A stretch of DNA of 64,000 bases from Lachnospiraceae bacterium (GTDB taxonomy: Bacteria; Bacillota; Clostridia; Lachnospirales; Lachnospiraceae). The stretch covers positions 1-64,000 of the forward strand of contig CAJTDB010000012.1 of assembly GCA_910574965.1 (NCBI GenBank), given 5' to 3'. Shown one piece after another: positions 1 through 7,990 of this stretch; the stretch's first letter is position 1; each line of letters opens with the position of its first letter. Below the pieces are notes generated by a model that had not been told where the DNA came from, ran no database searches, and saw nothing but the letters and a program-made list of their open reading frames with translations. The position numbers and the translations under genes were made by a program.

Positions 1-50
1 TATAATTTTTGTGTAAGTTAATGTGTTTGGTCATACATTAATTTTACACC

Positions 51-89
51 AACTGCCGGATTCTTTCGAGGTCCGGCAGTTATTTTTTT
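51..89 (+). terminator. Rho-independent terminator of the gene upstream of the window
   Basis: A perfect 10-bp stem (AACTGCCGGA with TCCGGCAGTT) closes an 11-nt loop and is followed by a run of seven T. It lies before argH and would end a plus-strand transcript entering from the left, possibly argG, which often precedes argH (inference; that gene is outside the window). Confidence 0.85.
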
Positions 90-96
90 CATAGAA

Positions 97-135
97 AAGG
101 AGCTGCGCACTAATCACTTAGTGCGACAGCCCCTT
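97..135. repeat. Long imperfect hairpin, possible second terminator
   Basis: The arms CGCACTAA and TTAGTGCG pair perfectly around a 4-nt loop. The stem extends outward through CTG/CAG and AAGG/CCTT with one bulge and one mismatch. It is followed by ATTGCATTTTTATT rather than a clean T run, so it may be a weak backup terminator or a processed mRNA hairpin. Confidence 0.45.
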
Positions 136-168
136 ATTGCATTTTTATTGGGAAATTTCTTTTTGGAA

Positions 169-197
169 TTGTGTACGGACATACTTTGTGATAAAAT
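169..197 (+). promoter_or_regulatory. Candidate sigma-A promoter for argH
   Basis: TTGTGT (169-174) and TAAAAT (192-197) are separated by 17 bp and lie about 35 bp before the argH start codon. The -35 matches the consensus at only three of six positions, so the call is moderate. No arginine (ARG) box could be recognised with confidence. Confidence 0.45.
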
Positions 198-231
198 GAA
201 GAAATTAATTTACAGGAAAGGATGAAAGACC

Positions 232-1608
232 ATGGCACAGTTATGGGGCGGTCGTTTTACAAAAGAAACAGATCAGCTTGTATATCGTTTTAATGCATCG
301 ATTTCTTTTGACCAGAAATTTTACAGGCAGGATATAGAGGGCAGTATGGCACATGTGCGTATGCTGGCAAAGCAGGGAATACTGACGGAGGCAGAGAAGG
401 AGCAGATACTTCAGGGACTGGAAGGCATTCTTGCAGATGTAGAGACAGGAGTGCTGCCGATTACGGATCAGTATGAGGATATTCACAGCTTTGTGGAAGC
501 AAATCTGATTGACCGGATCGGAGATGCGGGGAAAAAGCTGCATACCGGAAGAAGCCGGAACGACCAGGTGGCACTGGATATGCGCCTTTATACGAGGGAA
601 GAAGTGATCGAGACCGACGGTCTTTTGAAGAAGCTTTTAGAAGTGCTGCTTCGGATTATGGAAGCGCATACAGAGACGATTATGCCGGGCTTTACTCATT
701 TGCAGAAAGCGCAGCCGATCACGCTGGCCCATCATATGGGGGCTTATTTTGAAATGTTTAAGAGGGACCGTCTGCGTCTGTCCGATATTCATGAGCGGAT
801 GAATTACTGTCCTTTGGGAGCGGGTGCGTTAGCGGGAACAACATATCCTCTGGACCGGGAGTATACGGCAGAGCTTCTGGGATTTCACGGTCCTATGCTG
901 AACAGTATGGATGCAGTTTCTGACCGGGATTATCTGATTGAATATTTATCTGCTCTGTCTACGATCATGATGCATCTGAGCCGGTTCTGCGAAGAAATTA
1001 TCATTTGGAACAGCAATGAATACCGTTTTGTAGAGATTGACGATGCATACAGTACGGGAAGTTCCATCATGCCCCAGAAGAAAAATCCGGATATTGCAGA
1101 GCTGGTGCGCGGCAAGACCGGCAGGGTTTACGGTGCACTGATGTCGCTGCTGACAACACTCAAGGGAATTCCGCTGGCATATAATAAGGATATGCAGGAA
1201 GATAAAGAACTGGTGTTCGATGCAATCGATACGGTCAAAGGATGCATCGCACTCTTTACCGGTATGCTGGATACCATCACTTTTTGCAAAGAACGTATGA
1301 ATGACAGCGCAAGATGCGGTTTCACCAATGCAACAGATGCTGCTGATTATCTGGTCTGCCGCGGGGTGCCTTTTCGGGATGCCCATGGAATTATCGGACG
1401 GCTTGTCTTGTACTGCATAGAGCAGAAGAAGGCGCTGGATGATCTGTCGCTGGAAGAGTACAAGGCAGTCAGTCCGGTATTTGAAGAGGATATTTATGAA
1501 GCTATTTCCATGGAAACATGCGTCAACCGGCGGCTGACCATTGGAGCGCCGGGGAAGGAAGCTATGGAGAAAGTAATAGCTGCGTGCAGGGAATATTTGA
1601 AAGGCTAA
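232..1608 (+). CDS. argH: Argininosuccinate lyase
   Basis: Cytosolic enzyme that splits argininosuccinate into arginine and fumarate, the last step of arginine synthesis. The 458-aa length is normal. The protein starts MAQLWGGRF, as the family typically does, and carries the fumarase/aspartase-superfamily signature GSSIMPQKKNPD near residue 280, which includes the flexible loop with the catalytic serine. The region around TGRSRNDQVA (about residue 105) is the other conserved substrate-binding block. The ATG at 232 is preceded by GGAAAGGA. A terminator at 51-89 separates it from the preceding gene, so it probably has its own promoter. Nothing looks damaged. Confidence 0.97.
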   Translation: MAQLWGGRFTKETDQLVYRFNASISFDQKFYRQDIEGSMAHVRMLAKQGILTEAEKEQILQGLEGILADVETGVLPITDQYEDIHSFVEANLIDRIGDAGKKLHTGRSRNDQVALDMRLYTREEVIETDGLLKKLLEVLLRIMEAHTETIMPGFTHLQKAQPITLAHHMGAYFEMFKRDRLRLSDIHERMNYCPLGAGALAGTTYPLDREYTAELLGFHGPMLNSMDAVSDRDYLIEYLSALSTIMMHLSRFCEEIIIWNSNEYRFVEIDDAYSTGSSIMPQKKNPDIAELVRGKTGRVYGALMSLLTTLKGIPLAYNKDMQEDKELVFDAIDTVKGCIALFTGMLDTITFCKERMNDSARCGFTNATDAADYLVCRGVPFRDAHGIIGRLVLYCIEQKKALDDLSLEEYKAVSPVFEEDIYEAISMETCVNRRLTIGAPGKEAMEKVIAACREYLKG

Positions 1609-1617
1609 AATTTAGGG

Positions 1618-1646
1618 TTGCATTTTTCGGCATAATCTTGTAATAT
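1618..1646 (+). promoter_or_regulatory. Candidate promoter for asd
   Basis: TTGCAT (1618-1623), a 17-bp spacer and TAATAT (1641-1646) lie in the argH-asd gap. The asd start codon is about 75 bp further on. I saw no lysine riboswitch in the short leader. Confidence 0.5.
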
Positions 1647-1721
1647 TTTTAGAAAAGACAAATGTACGCATGAGACGGACATTTGGTTTTGGATATATGC
1701 TATGAGGAGGAGAATGAGAAA

Positions 1722-2807
1722 ATGAGTGAGAAATTAAGAGTTGGTATTCTTGGAGGCACCGGCATGGTCGGACAGAGATTTATCTCTCTTCTGGAGAATC
1801 ATCCGTGGTTTGAGGTAGTGACCATTGCGGCAAGCGGGCGTTCGGCAGGAAAGACTTATGAAGAGGCAGTGGGCGGACGCTGGAAGATGACGACGCCTAT
1901 GCCGGAAGCGGTCAAAAAAATCATTGTTATGAATGTCAATGAAGTAGAAAAAGTGGCTGCAAGTGTGGATTTTGTGTTCAGTGCCGTTGATATGTCCAAG
2001 GAAGAGATCAAGGCCATTGAGGAAGAATATGCAAAGACCGAGACGCCGGTAGTTTCCAACAACAGTGCCCACCGCTGGACGCCGGACGTGCCCATGGTAA
2101 TTCCGGAGATCAATCCGGAGCATTTTGCAGTGATTGAGGCGCAGAAGAAACGTCTTGGAACGACGAGAGGATTTATAGCGGTAAAGCCAAACTGTTCGAT
2201 TCAGAGTTATGCGCCGGTGCTGAATGCATGGAAAGAGTTTGAACCATATGAAGTAGTTGCTACGACTTATCAGGCTATTTCCGGAGCAGGCAAAACTTTT
2301 AAAGACTGGCCGGAGATGGTGGAGAATGTAATTCCCTATATCGGCGGAGAAGAGGAGAAGTCCGAGCAGGAGCCTCTGCGGGTGTTAGGGCATGTGGAGG
2401 ACGGAGTGATCGTAAAGGCGCAGGAGCCGAAGATTACCTGTCAGTGCATTCGTGTACCGGTTCTGAACGGTCATACGGCTGCCGTATTTGTCAAACTTCG
2501 CAAAAAAGCCACGAAAGAAGAGCTGGTCAGCCGTCTGGTAAATTACAGCGGATTTCCGCAGGAGGCAGGGCTTCCTAGCGCGCCGAAGCAGTTTATCCGG
2601 TATATGGAGGAGGATAATCGGCCGCAGGTGAAACTGGATGTGGACTATGAGAACGGTATGGGGATTTCCATCGGAAGGCTCCGTGAAGACAGCGTATATG
2701 ACTGGAAGTTCGTTGGTCTTTCTCATAACACAGTCCGCGGCGCAGCAGGCGGTGCAGTGCTTTGTGCAGAGACGCTGAAAGCAAAAGGACTGATTGGGAA
2801 AAAATAA
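1722..2807 (+). CDS. asd: Aspartate-semialdehyde dehydrogenase
   Basis: NADPH-dependent reduction of aspartyl phosphate to aspartate semialdehyde, the branch point to lysine/diaminopimelate, threonine and methionine. The 361-aa product begins MSEKLRVGILGGTGMVGQRF: the Rossmann glycine motif is at the very start, as in the archaeal/fungal-type branch of the family. KPNCSIQSY (around residue 160) carries the active-site cysteine. An in-frame TTG at 1683 would give a 13-residue longer protein, but GAGGAG just upstream of the ATG at 1722 argues for the shorter form. The gene stands alone and ends at a strong bidirectional terminator. Confidence 0.95.
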   Translation: MSEKLRVGILGGTGMVGQRFISLLENHPWFEVVTIAASGRSAGKTYEEAVGGRWKMTTPMPEAVKKIIVMNVNEVEKVAASVDFVFSAVDMSKEEIKAIEEEYAKTETPVVSNNSAHRWTPDVPMVIPEINPEHFAVIEAQKKRLGTTRGFIAVKPNCSIQSYAPVLNAWKEFEPYEVVATTYQAISGAGKTFKDWPEMVENVIPYIGGEEEKSEQEPLRVLGHVEDGVIVKAQEPKITCQCIRVPVLNGHTAAVFVKLRKKATKEELVSRLVNYSGFPQEAGLPSAPKQFIRYMEEDNRPQVKLDVDYENGMGISIGRLREDSVYDWKFVGLSHNTVRGAAGGAVLCAETLKAKGLIGKK

Positions 2808-2833
2808 AAGCGAGAAACAGATCCAATAAAAGG

Positions 2834-2908
2834 GGACCGCAAAATGCGCCTCTCTCCGTGGGTCCGGCACTGCCGGATACATGGGCGGGGCTTTTGCGGT
2901 CCTTTTTT
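2834..2908. terminator. Bidirectional terminator between asd and folB/folK
   Basis: GGACCGCAAAA (2834-2844) pairs perfectly with TTTTGCGGTCC (2892-2902), followed by six T on the plus strand. On the minus strand the same stem is followed by CCTTTTATT. The two genes converge here, so one element can serve both. Confidence 0.85.
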
Positions 2909-2929
2909 CGCCTGACTTTGCTTGAGTGC

Positions 2930-3745
2930 TTATTCGGGCAGCGCTGACAGCATCTGTGCAACGGTCTGTCCGGTCAGCGGATGACGTACCCATGGAGCGA
3001 TCTGGGCCAAAGGAATTAATACAAAATCCCGAAGATGCATCTCTATATGAGGGATATGCAGGTCCGGTGCATCAATGATCCGGTCATCGTACAAAAGGAT
3101 GTCCAGATCCAGTGTGCGCGGTCCCCAATGGATCAGGCGCTCCCGATGGGCTTCCTGCTCTATCTGGTGCAGAGCCGTGAGCAGTTCCGCAGGGGGAAGG
3201 AGTGTTTGAAGTTCCAGGACTCCGTTGAGAAAATCTTCCTGTTCCACGCCGCCGTAAGGCGCGGTAACGAGATAGTCAGATACTTTGCAGACACGGCAGT
3301 CCGGGTGATTTCGAAGCGATGCAACAGCCTGATCGAGATATGCCCGGCGGTCGCCCATGTTAGAACCCAGGGCGATATAGGCAGTGTGCCATTCCCGGCT
3401 GATTTCCACAGATACCGTCTGAAGAGGCAGTCCTACCGGGGCCCAGGGCTTTTGAATCTCCAAATCGATTTTCTGAAGCAAAGGATAGGCAAGCAGGAGG
3501 TCCCTGGCAAGCAGCTCTGCAGCACGTTCCAGGAGAGAGAACGTGTGTTTGGTCATAAAGTCTGTCATCTTGCGGCATACGTCTCCATAATTGATGGAAG
3601 CCTCCAGACAGTCTGTCAGGCCCGCTTTCCGAGTGTCCGTATACAGGCAGGCAGAGATGAGAAATTTCTGTCCAAGGACGTTTTCCTCCGGGTAAACTCC
3701 GTGACGGGCGAATATTTCCAGTCCTTTAATATGAATCTTATCCAT
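2930..3745 (-). CDS. folK: FolB-FolK fusion: dihydroneopterin aldolase / HPPK
   Basis: Bifunctional folate enzyme of 271 aa. Residues 1-120 are dihydroneopterin aldolase (MDKIHIKGLEIFARHG with a downstream YPEENVLGQ block). Residues 120-271 are 6-hydroxymethyl-7,8-dihydropterin pyrophosphokinase (IALGSNMGDR, then HWGPRTLDLDILLYDD, the Mg/ATP-binding block). Together they turn dihydroneopterin into the pyrophosphate used by FolP. I start at the ATG at 3745; an in-frame ATG five codons upstream (3760) is also possible. The start overlaps the folP stop by 8 bp, indicating translational coupling. Fusion of these two enzymes is common in Clostridia. It is the last gene of the fol operon. Confidence 0.93.
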   Translation of the reverse strand: MDKIHIKGLEIFARHGVYPEENVLGQKFLISACLYTDTRKAGLTDCLEASINYGDVCRKMTDFMTKHTFSLLERAAELLARDLLLAYPLLQKIDLEIQKPWAPVGLPLQTVSVEISREWHTAYIALGSNMGDRRAYLDQAVASLRNHPDCRVCKVSDYLVTAPYGGVEQEDFLNGVLELQTLLPPAELLTALHQIEQEAHRERLIHWGPRTLDLDILLYDDRIIDAPDLHIPHIEMHLRDFVLIPLAQIAPWVRHPLTGQTVAQMLSALPE

Positions 3746-4556
3746 GAATTTCCCTCCCAAGAACAGCTTCCGTCATACGGATGGCTCTGTAATTTTCCTT
3801 TACGTCATGGACGCGCACAAAAGCGCAGCCTTTCATAACGCCGATGACGGATGTGGCGATGGTGCCTTCCACCCGCTGCTCTGTGGGCAGGTCGAGAGTC
3901 CGTCCGATGACGGATTTCCGTGAAGTGCCCAGAAGGACCGGAAAGCCCAGGCGATGCAGATCTTCCAGATGATGGATGGCCTCCAAGTTCATTTCCAGCG
4001 TTTTGCCGAAGCCGATGCCGGGATCCAGTATGATCTGATCGTTTGGAACGCCTGCTTTTTGAGCGATCTGAACGCATTCAGCCAGATCGGATAAAAGTTC
4101 CTTTCGAAAATTCTGATAAACTGCTTCCTGACGGTTGTGCATCAGACAGCAGGCAGCGTGATATTCGGCTGTCAGTCTGGCGATTCGGAAATCATGCTTA
4201 AACCCCCAGATATCATTGATTAAATCTGCGCCTGCCTGCAGCGCTGCCTCGGCCACAGGGCTTTTGTAGGTGTCTGCGGAGACGGGAATGTCAAAGCGTT
4301 TTTTTACCGCTTCAATGGCCGGAACGATCCGGGCAATCTCTTCCTGGTCCGTGATGACTGTGTGGCCGGGCCTTGTGGATTCTCCGCCGATGTCGATGAG
4401 ATCCGCGCCGTCTTGGATCATTTCTTCCGTGTGAAAGAGAGCCTGATCTAGATGGTTGTACCGGCCGCCGTCGGAAAAGGAATCCGGTGTTACGTTGAGG
4501 ATTCCCATAATATAAGTTTTGTTTTCGGTATTAAATATACGATTTCCAATTTTCAT
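3738..4556 (-). CDS. folP: Dihydropteroate synthase
   Basis: Condenses the pterin pyrophosphate with p-aminobenzoate to form dihydropteroate; this is the sulfonamide target. The protein has 272 aa and a TIM-barrel layout. IMGILNVTPDSFSDGG (about 17-32) and DLIDIGGESTRPG (about 52-64) are the two classic signatures, and LLGTSRKS and VRVHDV mark the later loops. It overlaps the folB-folK start. It is third in the minus-strand operon folE, HD hydrolase, folP, folB-folK. No substitutions in the signature loops stand out. Confidence 0.96.
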   Translation of the reverse strand: MKIGNRIFNTENKTYIMGILNVTPDSFSDGGRYNHLDQALFHTEEMIQDGADLIDIGGESTRPGHTVITDQEEIARIVPAIEAVKKRFDIPVSADTYKSPVAEAALQAGADLINDIWGFKHDFRIARLTAEYHAACCLMHNRQEAVYQNFRKELLSDLAECVQIAQKAGVPNDQIILDPGIGFGKTLEMNLEAIHHLEDLHRLGFPVLLGTSRKSVIGRTLDLPTEQRVEGTIATSVIGVMKGCAFVRVHDVKENYRAIRMTEAVLGREIHG

Positions 4557-4580
4557 TGATTTTTCCTCGATAAAAATACG

Positions 4581-4633
4581 GCATCCTCCCTGTGCTCTGC
4601 AAAGTCCGTCCGGAACAGAAAAAAGGAGGATGC
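4581..4633 (-). terminator. Intra-operon hairpin between the HD gene and folP
   Basis: GCATCCTCC (4581-4589, plus strand) and GGAGGATGC (4625-4633) form a perfect 9-bp stem with a 35-nt loop. Read in the operon direction it is followed by CGTATTTTTATC. It may be a leaky attenuator or an mRNA-stability hairpin; the T run is short. Confidence 0.45.
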
Positions 4634-4640
4634 GGTCTGT

Positions 4641-5135
4641 TTAATATTGTATGTGATTGTTTTTTTTCTCTTCAGGCCAGTTGCACTGTTCGGCAGCAGG
4701 GCAGCAAAAGCAGCAGCGGGACTGCTTGTCCGCCCGGAAAAGATACCGGGCTAACAGGCTGCTTTTGGAAAGCTCCTCTGATCGATGACATACGATAGCT
4801 TCCTGGATCTGTTCGGTTTCCCTGGGCGAAAAACCACACGGGGGCAGGAGAACGCCGGCTGTCTCGGCTCCTGCGGTATGATGCGGAGTTCCGTGGAAAA
4901 TCTGTTCGCAGCGGCCGATATCGTGAAGCAGGGCGGCCGCATAGATCAGCTCTTTGTCCAGCCTGCTGCCTTCTTCCAGATCGTAAATATACATAAGCCT
5001 TGCCACATCCAGAAAATGCTCCATCGTATGGCGGCAGAACACACGTTCTTTTTCGGCCTCTTTCAAAAGGGCGGTCCGTTCCTGAAAAAGCGGATGCATA
5101 TAGAGCTTCTGCACCCGCTCCATGGACGTTTTCAT
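4641..5135 (-). CDS. HD-domain phosphohydrolase in the folate operon
   Basis: 164-aa protein of the HD superfamily. Metal ligands are visible as H in CRHTMEHF (about residue 35), the HD pair in LLHDIGR (about 73), HH in TPHHTAG (about 85) and H in IVCHRSEE (about 117). The C-terminus is cysteine-rich (CCFCCP, then C). The start ATG overlaps the folE stop as ATGA, so it is translationally coupled to folE. Its exact substrate is unknown. Its position between folE and folP suggests it removes phosphate or pyrophosphate from dihydroneopterin triphosphate, a step for which no Nudix-type FolQ is present here (inference). A long upstream extension of the frame exists but runs through folE and was not used. 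Confidence 0.8.
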   Translation of the reverse strand: MKTSMERVQKLYMHPLFQERTALLKEAEKERVFCRHTMEHFLDVARLMYIYDLEEGSRLDKELIYAAALLHDIGRCEQIFHGTPHHTAGAETAGVLLPPCGFSPRETEQIQEAIVCHRSEELSKSSLLARYLFRADKQSRCCFCCPAAEQCNWPEEKKNNHIQY

Positions 5136-5686
5136 GCCTTCACCATCTGAAGAAATGTCTGCTGAAGAGAGTAGTCTTCGGCAAATACCCCTTTGACGAT
5201 GGTGGTGACTGTACAAGAGCCTGGTTTTTGAACTCCGCGCATGGTCATGCACATGTGTTCGGCTTCTAACATAACCATGACCCCTTTGGGCTTTAGATGG
5301 GTTTCTAATGCTTCTGCAATCTGTGCAGTCATATTTTCCTGAATCTGCGGACGTCTGGCGAAAACCTCCACGGTACGTGCCAGCTTGCTTAAACCTGCCA
5401 CTTTTCCGTCCGGAATGTAAGCAACATGTGCTTTTCCATAAAACGGCAGCAGATGATGTTCGCAGACGGAGTAAAACGTAATATCTTTTTCCAGGACGAT
5501 ATTGTTGTTGACGGCATCAAACTGCTTTTGCAGATGAACGCCGGCATCCTCATAAAGTCCTCCGTAGATCTGTTCGCACATGCGGGCGATCCGGTCCGGA
5601 GTATCCAAAAGACCTTCCCGTGTAATATCTTCTCCGATCCCTTCGAGCATCAGGCGGACACCTTCTTTGATCTTCTCGTGATCCAT
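5132..5686 (-). CDS. folE: GTP cyclohydrolase I
   Basis: First enzyme of tetrahydrofolate synthesis; converts GTP to 7,8-dihydroneopterin triphosphate. The length of 184 aa is usual. Zinc and active-site residues are visible in [20 protein letters not shown] (Cys and two His) and the later CMTMRGV block (Cys and His region). AAGGAGG stands 8 nt before the ATG. It is the first gene of the minus-strand fol operon and follows a long leader containing a THF riboswitch, so its expression is probably tuned by the pathway end product. It overlaps the next gene by ATGA. Confidence 0.97.
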   Translation of the reverse strand: MDHEKIKEGVRLMLEGIGEDITREGLLDTPDRIARMCEQIYGGLYEDAGVHLQKQFDAVNNNIVLEKDITFYSVCEHHLLPFYGKAHVAYIPDGKVAGLSKLARTVEVFARRPQIQENMTAQIAEALETHLKPKGVMVMLEAEHMCMTMRGVQKPGSCTVTTIVKGVFAEDYSLQQTFLQMVKA

Positions 5687-5712
5687 TCTGCTCTGCCTCC
5701 TTTGTGATTATT

Positions 5713-5786
5713 TCGGGATGCGGTATATCGTTCTGAATATACAGGCAAAAAATATTATGGCAGGCGATATACGAAAAACATCCCGA
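5713..5786 (-). promoter_or_regulatory. Large leader hairpin just upstream of the folE ribosome binding site
   Basis: On the plus strand TCGGGATG (5713-5720) pairs with CATCCCGA (5779-5786), and inside it GTATATCG pairs with CGATATAC: two perfect 8-bp helices stacked with an internal loop. In the transcript its 3' arm ends about 10 nt before the AGGAGG of folE. It may be part of the riboswitch expression platform (inference). Confidence 0.5.
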
Positions 5787-5856
5787 TGTGAATGAGCATC
5801 TGGAATAAATAATAAATCTTCTGATCCCTTCACAATCGAGATGTAGCCATCTGTAT

Positions 5857-5954
5857 GTTGCAATGGGTGCGGACTCCACATCGTAAGACGAGCTTTTCGT
5901 TTCTATGGCAACTCCCCATCCACGGAACACTTAACGCATGGAATCCTATTTTGC
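5857..5954 (-). promoter_or_regulatory. Tetrahydrofolate (THF) riboswitch aptamer
   Basis: Read on the minus strand, the leader contains GCGTTAAGTG (plus positions 5928-5937), identical to the conserved internal loop of the THF riboswitch. It is followed by a stem TTCCGTGG/CCATAGAA whose loop ATGGGGAGTTG closely matches the family loop, and then by ACGAAAAGC as in the next conserved segment. GGATTCCAT and ATGTGGAGTCC form the P2 helix around this core, and GCACCC after it can pair with the GGGG of the loop as the family pseudoknot. Known THF riboswitches sit upstream of folE and folate transport genes in Clostridia, which fits exactly. Recognition is from memory of the consensus, not a covariance search. 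Confidence 0.85.
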
Positions 5955-5974
5955 GTATTATTTATCTGGAAATG

Positions 5975-6003
5975 ATTATATCATTATGCCGGTATAAATT
6001 CAA
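5975..6003 (-). promoter_or_regulatory. Promoter of the folE operon
   Basis: On the minus strand TTGAAT (6003-5998), a 17-bp spacer and a perfect TATAAT (5980-5975). The predicted transcription start near 5968 lies just before the riboswitch, leaving a leader of about 280 nt. Confidence 0.75.
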
Positions 6004-6140
6004 TCCCTGGGGCGATTTTCTGTAAGGTTTTGAAGGGTATGGCTTCTTTTGCAGCAACTGCACGTATGAGTCATACAAACAGGCTTCTTAAGACGGGGAT
6101 AATAGAGAAGAATACACGGAAAAATATTTAAAATCCATGC

Positions 6141-6169
6141 TTGACATCTGCTGATAAATGCGGTAGGAT
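6141..6169 (+). promoter_or_regulatory. recA promoter
   Basis: Perfect TTGACA (6141-6146), 17-bp spacer, TAGGAT (6164-6169). The LexA box lies immediately downstream of the predicted start. Confidence 0.75.
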
Positions 6170-6182
6170 AAAAACAGGAAAT

Positions 6183-6196
6183 CGAACAAGAGTTCG
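6183..6196 (+). promoter_or_regulatory. LexA (SOS) operator
   Basis: CGAACAAGAGTTCG is a perfect CGAAC-N4-GTTCG palindrome, the Gram-positive LexA/DinR box. It sits about 6 bp after the predicted transcription start of recA, where bound LexA would block transcription. Confidence 0.88.
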
Positions 6197-6231
6197 TGTT
6201 GTGGAATTGATGCAGTAAAAGGAGAGTCAGG

Positions 6232-7317
6232 ATGGGTAAAGAAGAAAAAGGCAACTCCAAAGAGGAGAAGTTAAAAGCGCTGGATGCGGCGCTTGTTCAG
6301 ATTGAGAAGCAGTACGGAAAGGGTTCCGTTATGAAACTCGGAGATACCGGCCATATGCAGGTGGAGACGATTCCGACAGGGTCTTTAAGCCTGGATATCG
6401 CGCTGGGTGCAGGCGGAGTTCCCAAAGGACGTGTGGTGGAGATTTACGGTCCGGAGTCCAGCGGTAAGACAACCGTTGCACTGCATATGGTATCCGAGGT
6501 ACAGAAGAGGGGCGGCATTGCAGGCTTCATCGATGCGGAACACGCACTGGATCCGGTTTACGCAAAGCATATTGGAGTGGACATAGACAACCTCTATATT
6601 TCTCAGCCGGATAACGGCGAACAGGCACTGGAGATCACGGAGACTATGGTGCGTTCCGGCGCGGTGGATATTGTAATTGTGGACTCTGTGGCAGCACTGG
6701 TGCCCAAGGCGGAGATTGACGGCGACATGGGAGATTCCCATGTGGGCCTTCATGCAAGACTTATGTCCCAGGCGCTCCGGAAACTGACAGCGATCATCAG
6801 TAAGACCAACTGTGTGGTGATCTTTATCAATCAGCTTCGGGAAAAGGTAGGCGTTATGTTCGGCAATCCGGAGACAACGACAGGCGGACGCGCGCTGAAG
6901 TTCTACGCATCGGTCAGACTGGACGTCAGACGTATCGAAGCGCTGAAGCAGGGCGGAGAGGTCATCGGCAACCGTACCAGAGTGAAAGTCGTGAAGAACA
7001 AGATTGCACCGCCTTTCCGTGAGGCAGAATTTGATATTATGTTCGGTCAGGGAATCTCTACGGTAGGAGATATCCTGGATCTGGCTGCCAACTGCGGCGT
7101 AGTTGTAAAGAGCGGCGCGTGGTATGCCTATAAAGAAGCCAAGATTGGCCAGGGACGGGAGAACGCAAAACAGTATCTCCGTGATAATCCGGAAGCATGC
7201 GAAGAGATTGAGAGGAAAGTCAGGGAGCATTATGGATTGCCAGGAACAGGAGCAGAACCGGAGGCAGCAGACCCTGCCGGAGCAGAACAGCGTACAGCTA
7301 AAGAAAGCGAAGCTTAA
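6232..7317 (+). CDS. recA: Recombinase RecA
   Basis: DNA-dependent ATPase that forms filaments on single-stranded DNA, drives homologous recombination and triggers LexA self-cleavage. The product has 361 aa. Walker A is GPESSGKT (about residues 75-82); Walker B is [12 protein letters not shown] (about 143); [23 protein letters not shown] spans loop L2 and the following conserved block (about 220-242). The C-terminus is acidic and alanine-rich, as usual. It starts with GGAGAG before the ATG. The last 86 bp also encode the start of recX in another frame, so recA and recX are probably co-transcribed under the LexA box. Confidence 0.98.
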   Translation: MGKEEKGNSKEEKLKALDAALVQIEKQYGKGSVMKLGDTGHMQVETIPTGSLSLDIALGAGGVPKGRVVEIYGPESSGKTTVALHMVSEVQKRGGIAGFIDAEHALDPVYAKHIGVDIDNLYISQPDNGEQALEITETMVRSGAVDIVIVDSVAALVPKAEIDGDMGDSHVGLHARLMSQALRKLTAIISKTNCVVIFINQLREKVGVMFGNPETTTGGRALKFYASVRLDVRRIEALKQGGEVIGNRTRVKVVKNKIAPPFREAEFDIMFGQGISTVGDILDLAANCGVVVKSGAWYAYKEAKIGQGRENAKQYLRDNPEACEEIERKVREHYGLPGTGAEPEAADPAGAEQRTAKESEA

Positions 7318-7756
7318 AGCTTTAAAACTTCTGGAGCGGATGGACCGCACAGAAGCCCAGCTTCGGGAAAAACTGCTGAATGCAGAATTTGCCCCCGCAC
7401 TGGTGGAACAGGCAGTCGCATATGTAAAAAGCTATGGTTATTTGGACGACGAACGTTATGTACGCAACTACATAGAATACCGAAAAGACCAGAAAAGCCG
7501 GCGTCAGCTTGAGCAGGAACTTCGCTTTAAAAAAGGCGTTCCTTCGGAACTGATTCAGAAAGTATATGAGGAGCTGGAACCTGGAGATGAAAAGGCGCTG
7601 ATCCGTAAACTGCTGGAGAAGAAGCACTATGATGCACAGACATGGGATGACAGACAGAGACAGAAGCTGATTGCATTCCTGTCCAGAAAAGGATTCCGCA
7701 CCGGAGACATTCTCTCCGTGATGCGTGAGGAATACAGTCCGGAATCAGACTTATAA
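7232..7756 (+). CDS. recX: Regulatory protein RecX
   Basis: Small three-helix-repeat protein that binds RecA filaments and modulates their activity. The 174-aa product begins at the ATG at 7232 inside the 3' end of recA (86-bp overlap), preceded by AGGGAG at a good distance. The frame stays open further upstream to 7124, but that part is a shadow of recA. Recognisable RecX features are [19 protein letters not shown] near residue 35, [17 protein letters not shown] near 68, and a basic C-terminal repeat ending [17 protein letters not shown]. The long overlap is unusual and suggests coupled translation. Confidence 0.88.
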   Translation: MDCQEQEQNRRQQTLPEQNSVQLKKAKLKALKLLERMDRTEAQLREKLLNAEFAPALVEQAVAYVKSYGYLDDERYVRNYIEYRKDQKSRRQLEQELRFKKGVPSELIQKVYEELEPGDEKALIRKLLEKKHYDAQTWDDRQRQKLIAFLSRKGFRTGDILSVMREEYSPESDL

Positions 7757-7776
7757 AAATTTTTGCTCTGTCCCAG

Positions 7777-7847
7777 AAGTATGTCAGGCGCCCGATTCCG
7801 CCTTATCCCCAAAAAGTACATCAGGCATCCAATTCCGCCTCATCCCC
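7777..7847. repeat. Imperfect tandem repeat, two 34-bp units, 37-bp period
   Basis: Units 7777-7810 and 7814-7847 share the frame AAGTA..TCAGGC..CC.ATTCCGCCT.ATCCCC. They differ at six positions, all of them transitions. The stretch lies in the recX-rny intergenic region and has no gene. Confidence 0.7.
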
Positions 7848-7927
7848 CGAAAGCGCGTCGCAGCATCCGGCTTTGCACCGTGCCCCCGCTTTCGTTGCCT
7901 GAATGCACAAAAGAACGAATGCAAGAC

Positions 7928-7956
7928 TTGACATTATTGTCAAAACAGTTTAAAAT
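7928..7956 (+). promoter_or_regulatory. rny promoter
   Basis: TTGACA (7928-7933), 17-bp spacer, TAAAAT (7951-7956), about 50 bp before the rny start. Confidence 0.75.
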
Positions 7957-7990
7957 CTATTTGTTGTGTTCGTACAATGAAAACTAAATA

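Larger units (their letters stand above)
5687..6231. other. Divergent control region between folE and recA
   Basis: This 545-bp stretch has no convincing gene. The left part is the minus-strand fol leader (hairpin, THF riboswitch, promoter). 6004-6140 shows nothing I can name. The right end holds the recA promoter and LexA box. Confidence 0.8.

Noticed and set aside
3035-3838. Long plus-strand open frame opposite folB/folK.
   Set aside because: It is antisense to clear folate enzymes, has no RBS or family likeness, and arises from codon bias of the real genes.
5790-5968. The fol leader looked at first like a 6S RNA (about 180 nt, closing stem, own promoter).
   Set aside because: The GCGTTAAGTG core and its surrounding loops match the THF riboswitch, and the position upstream of folE fits that class better.
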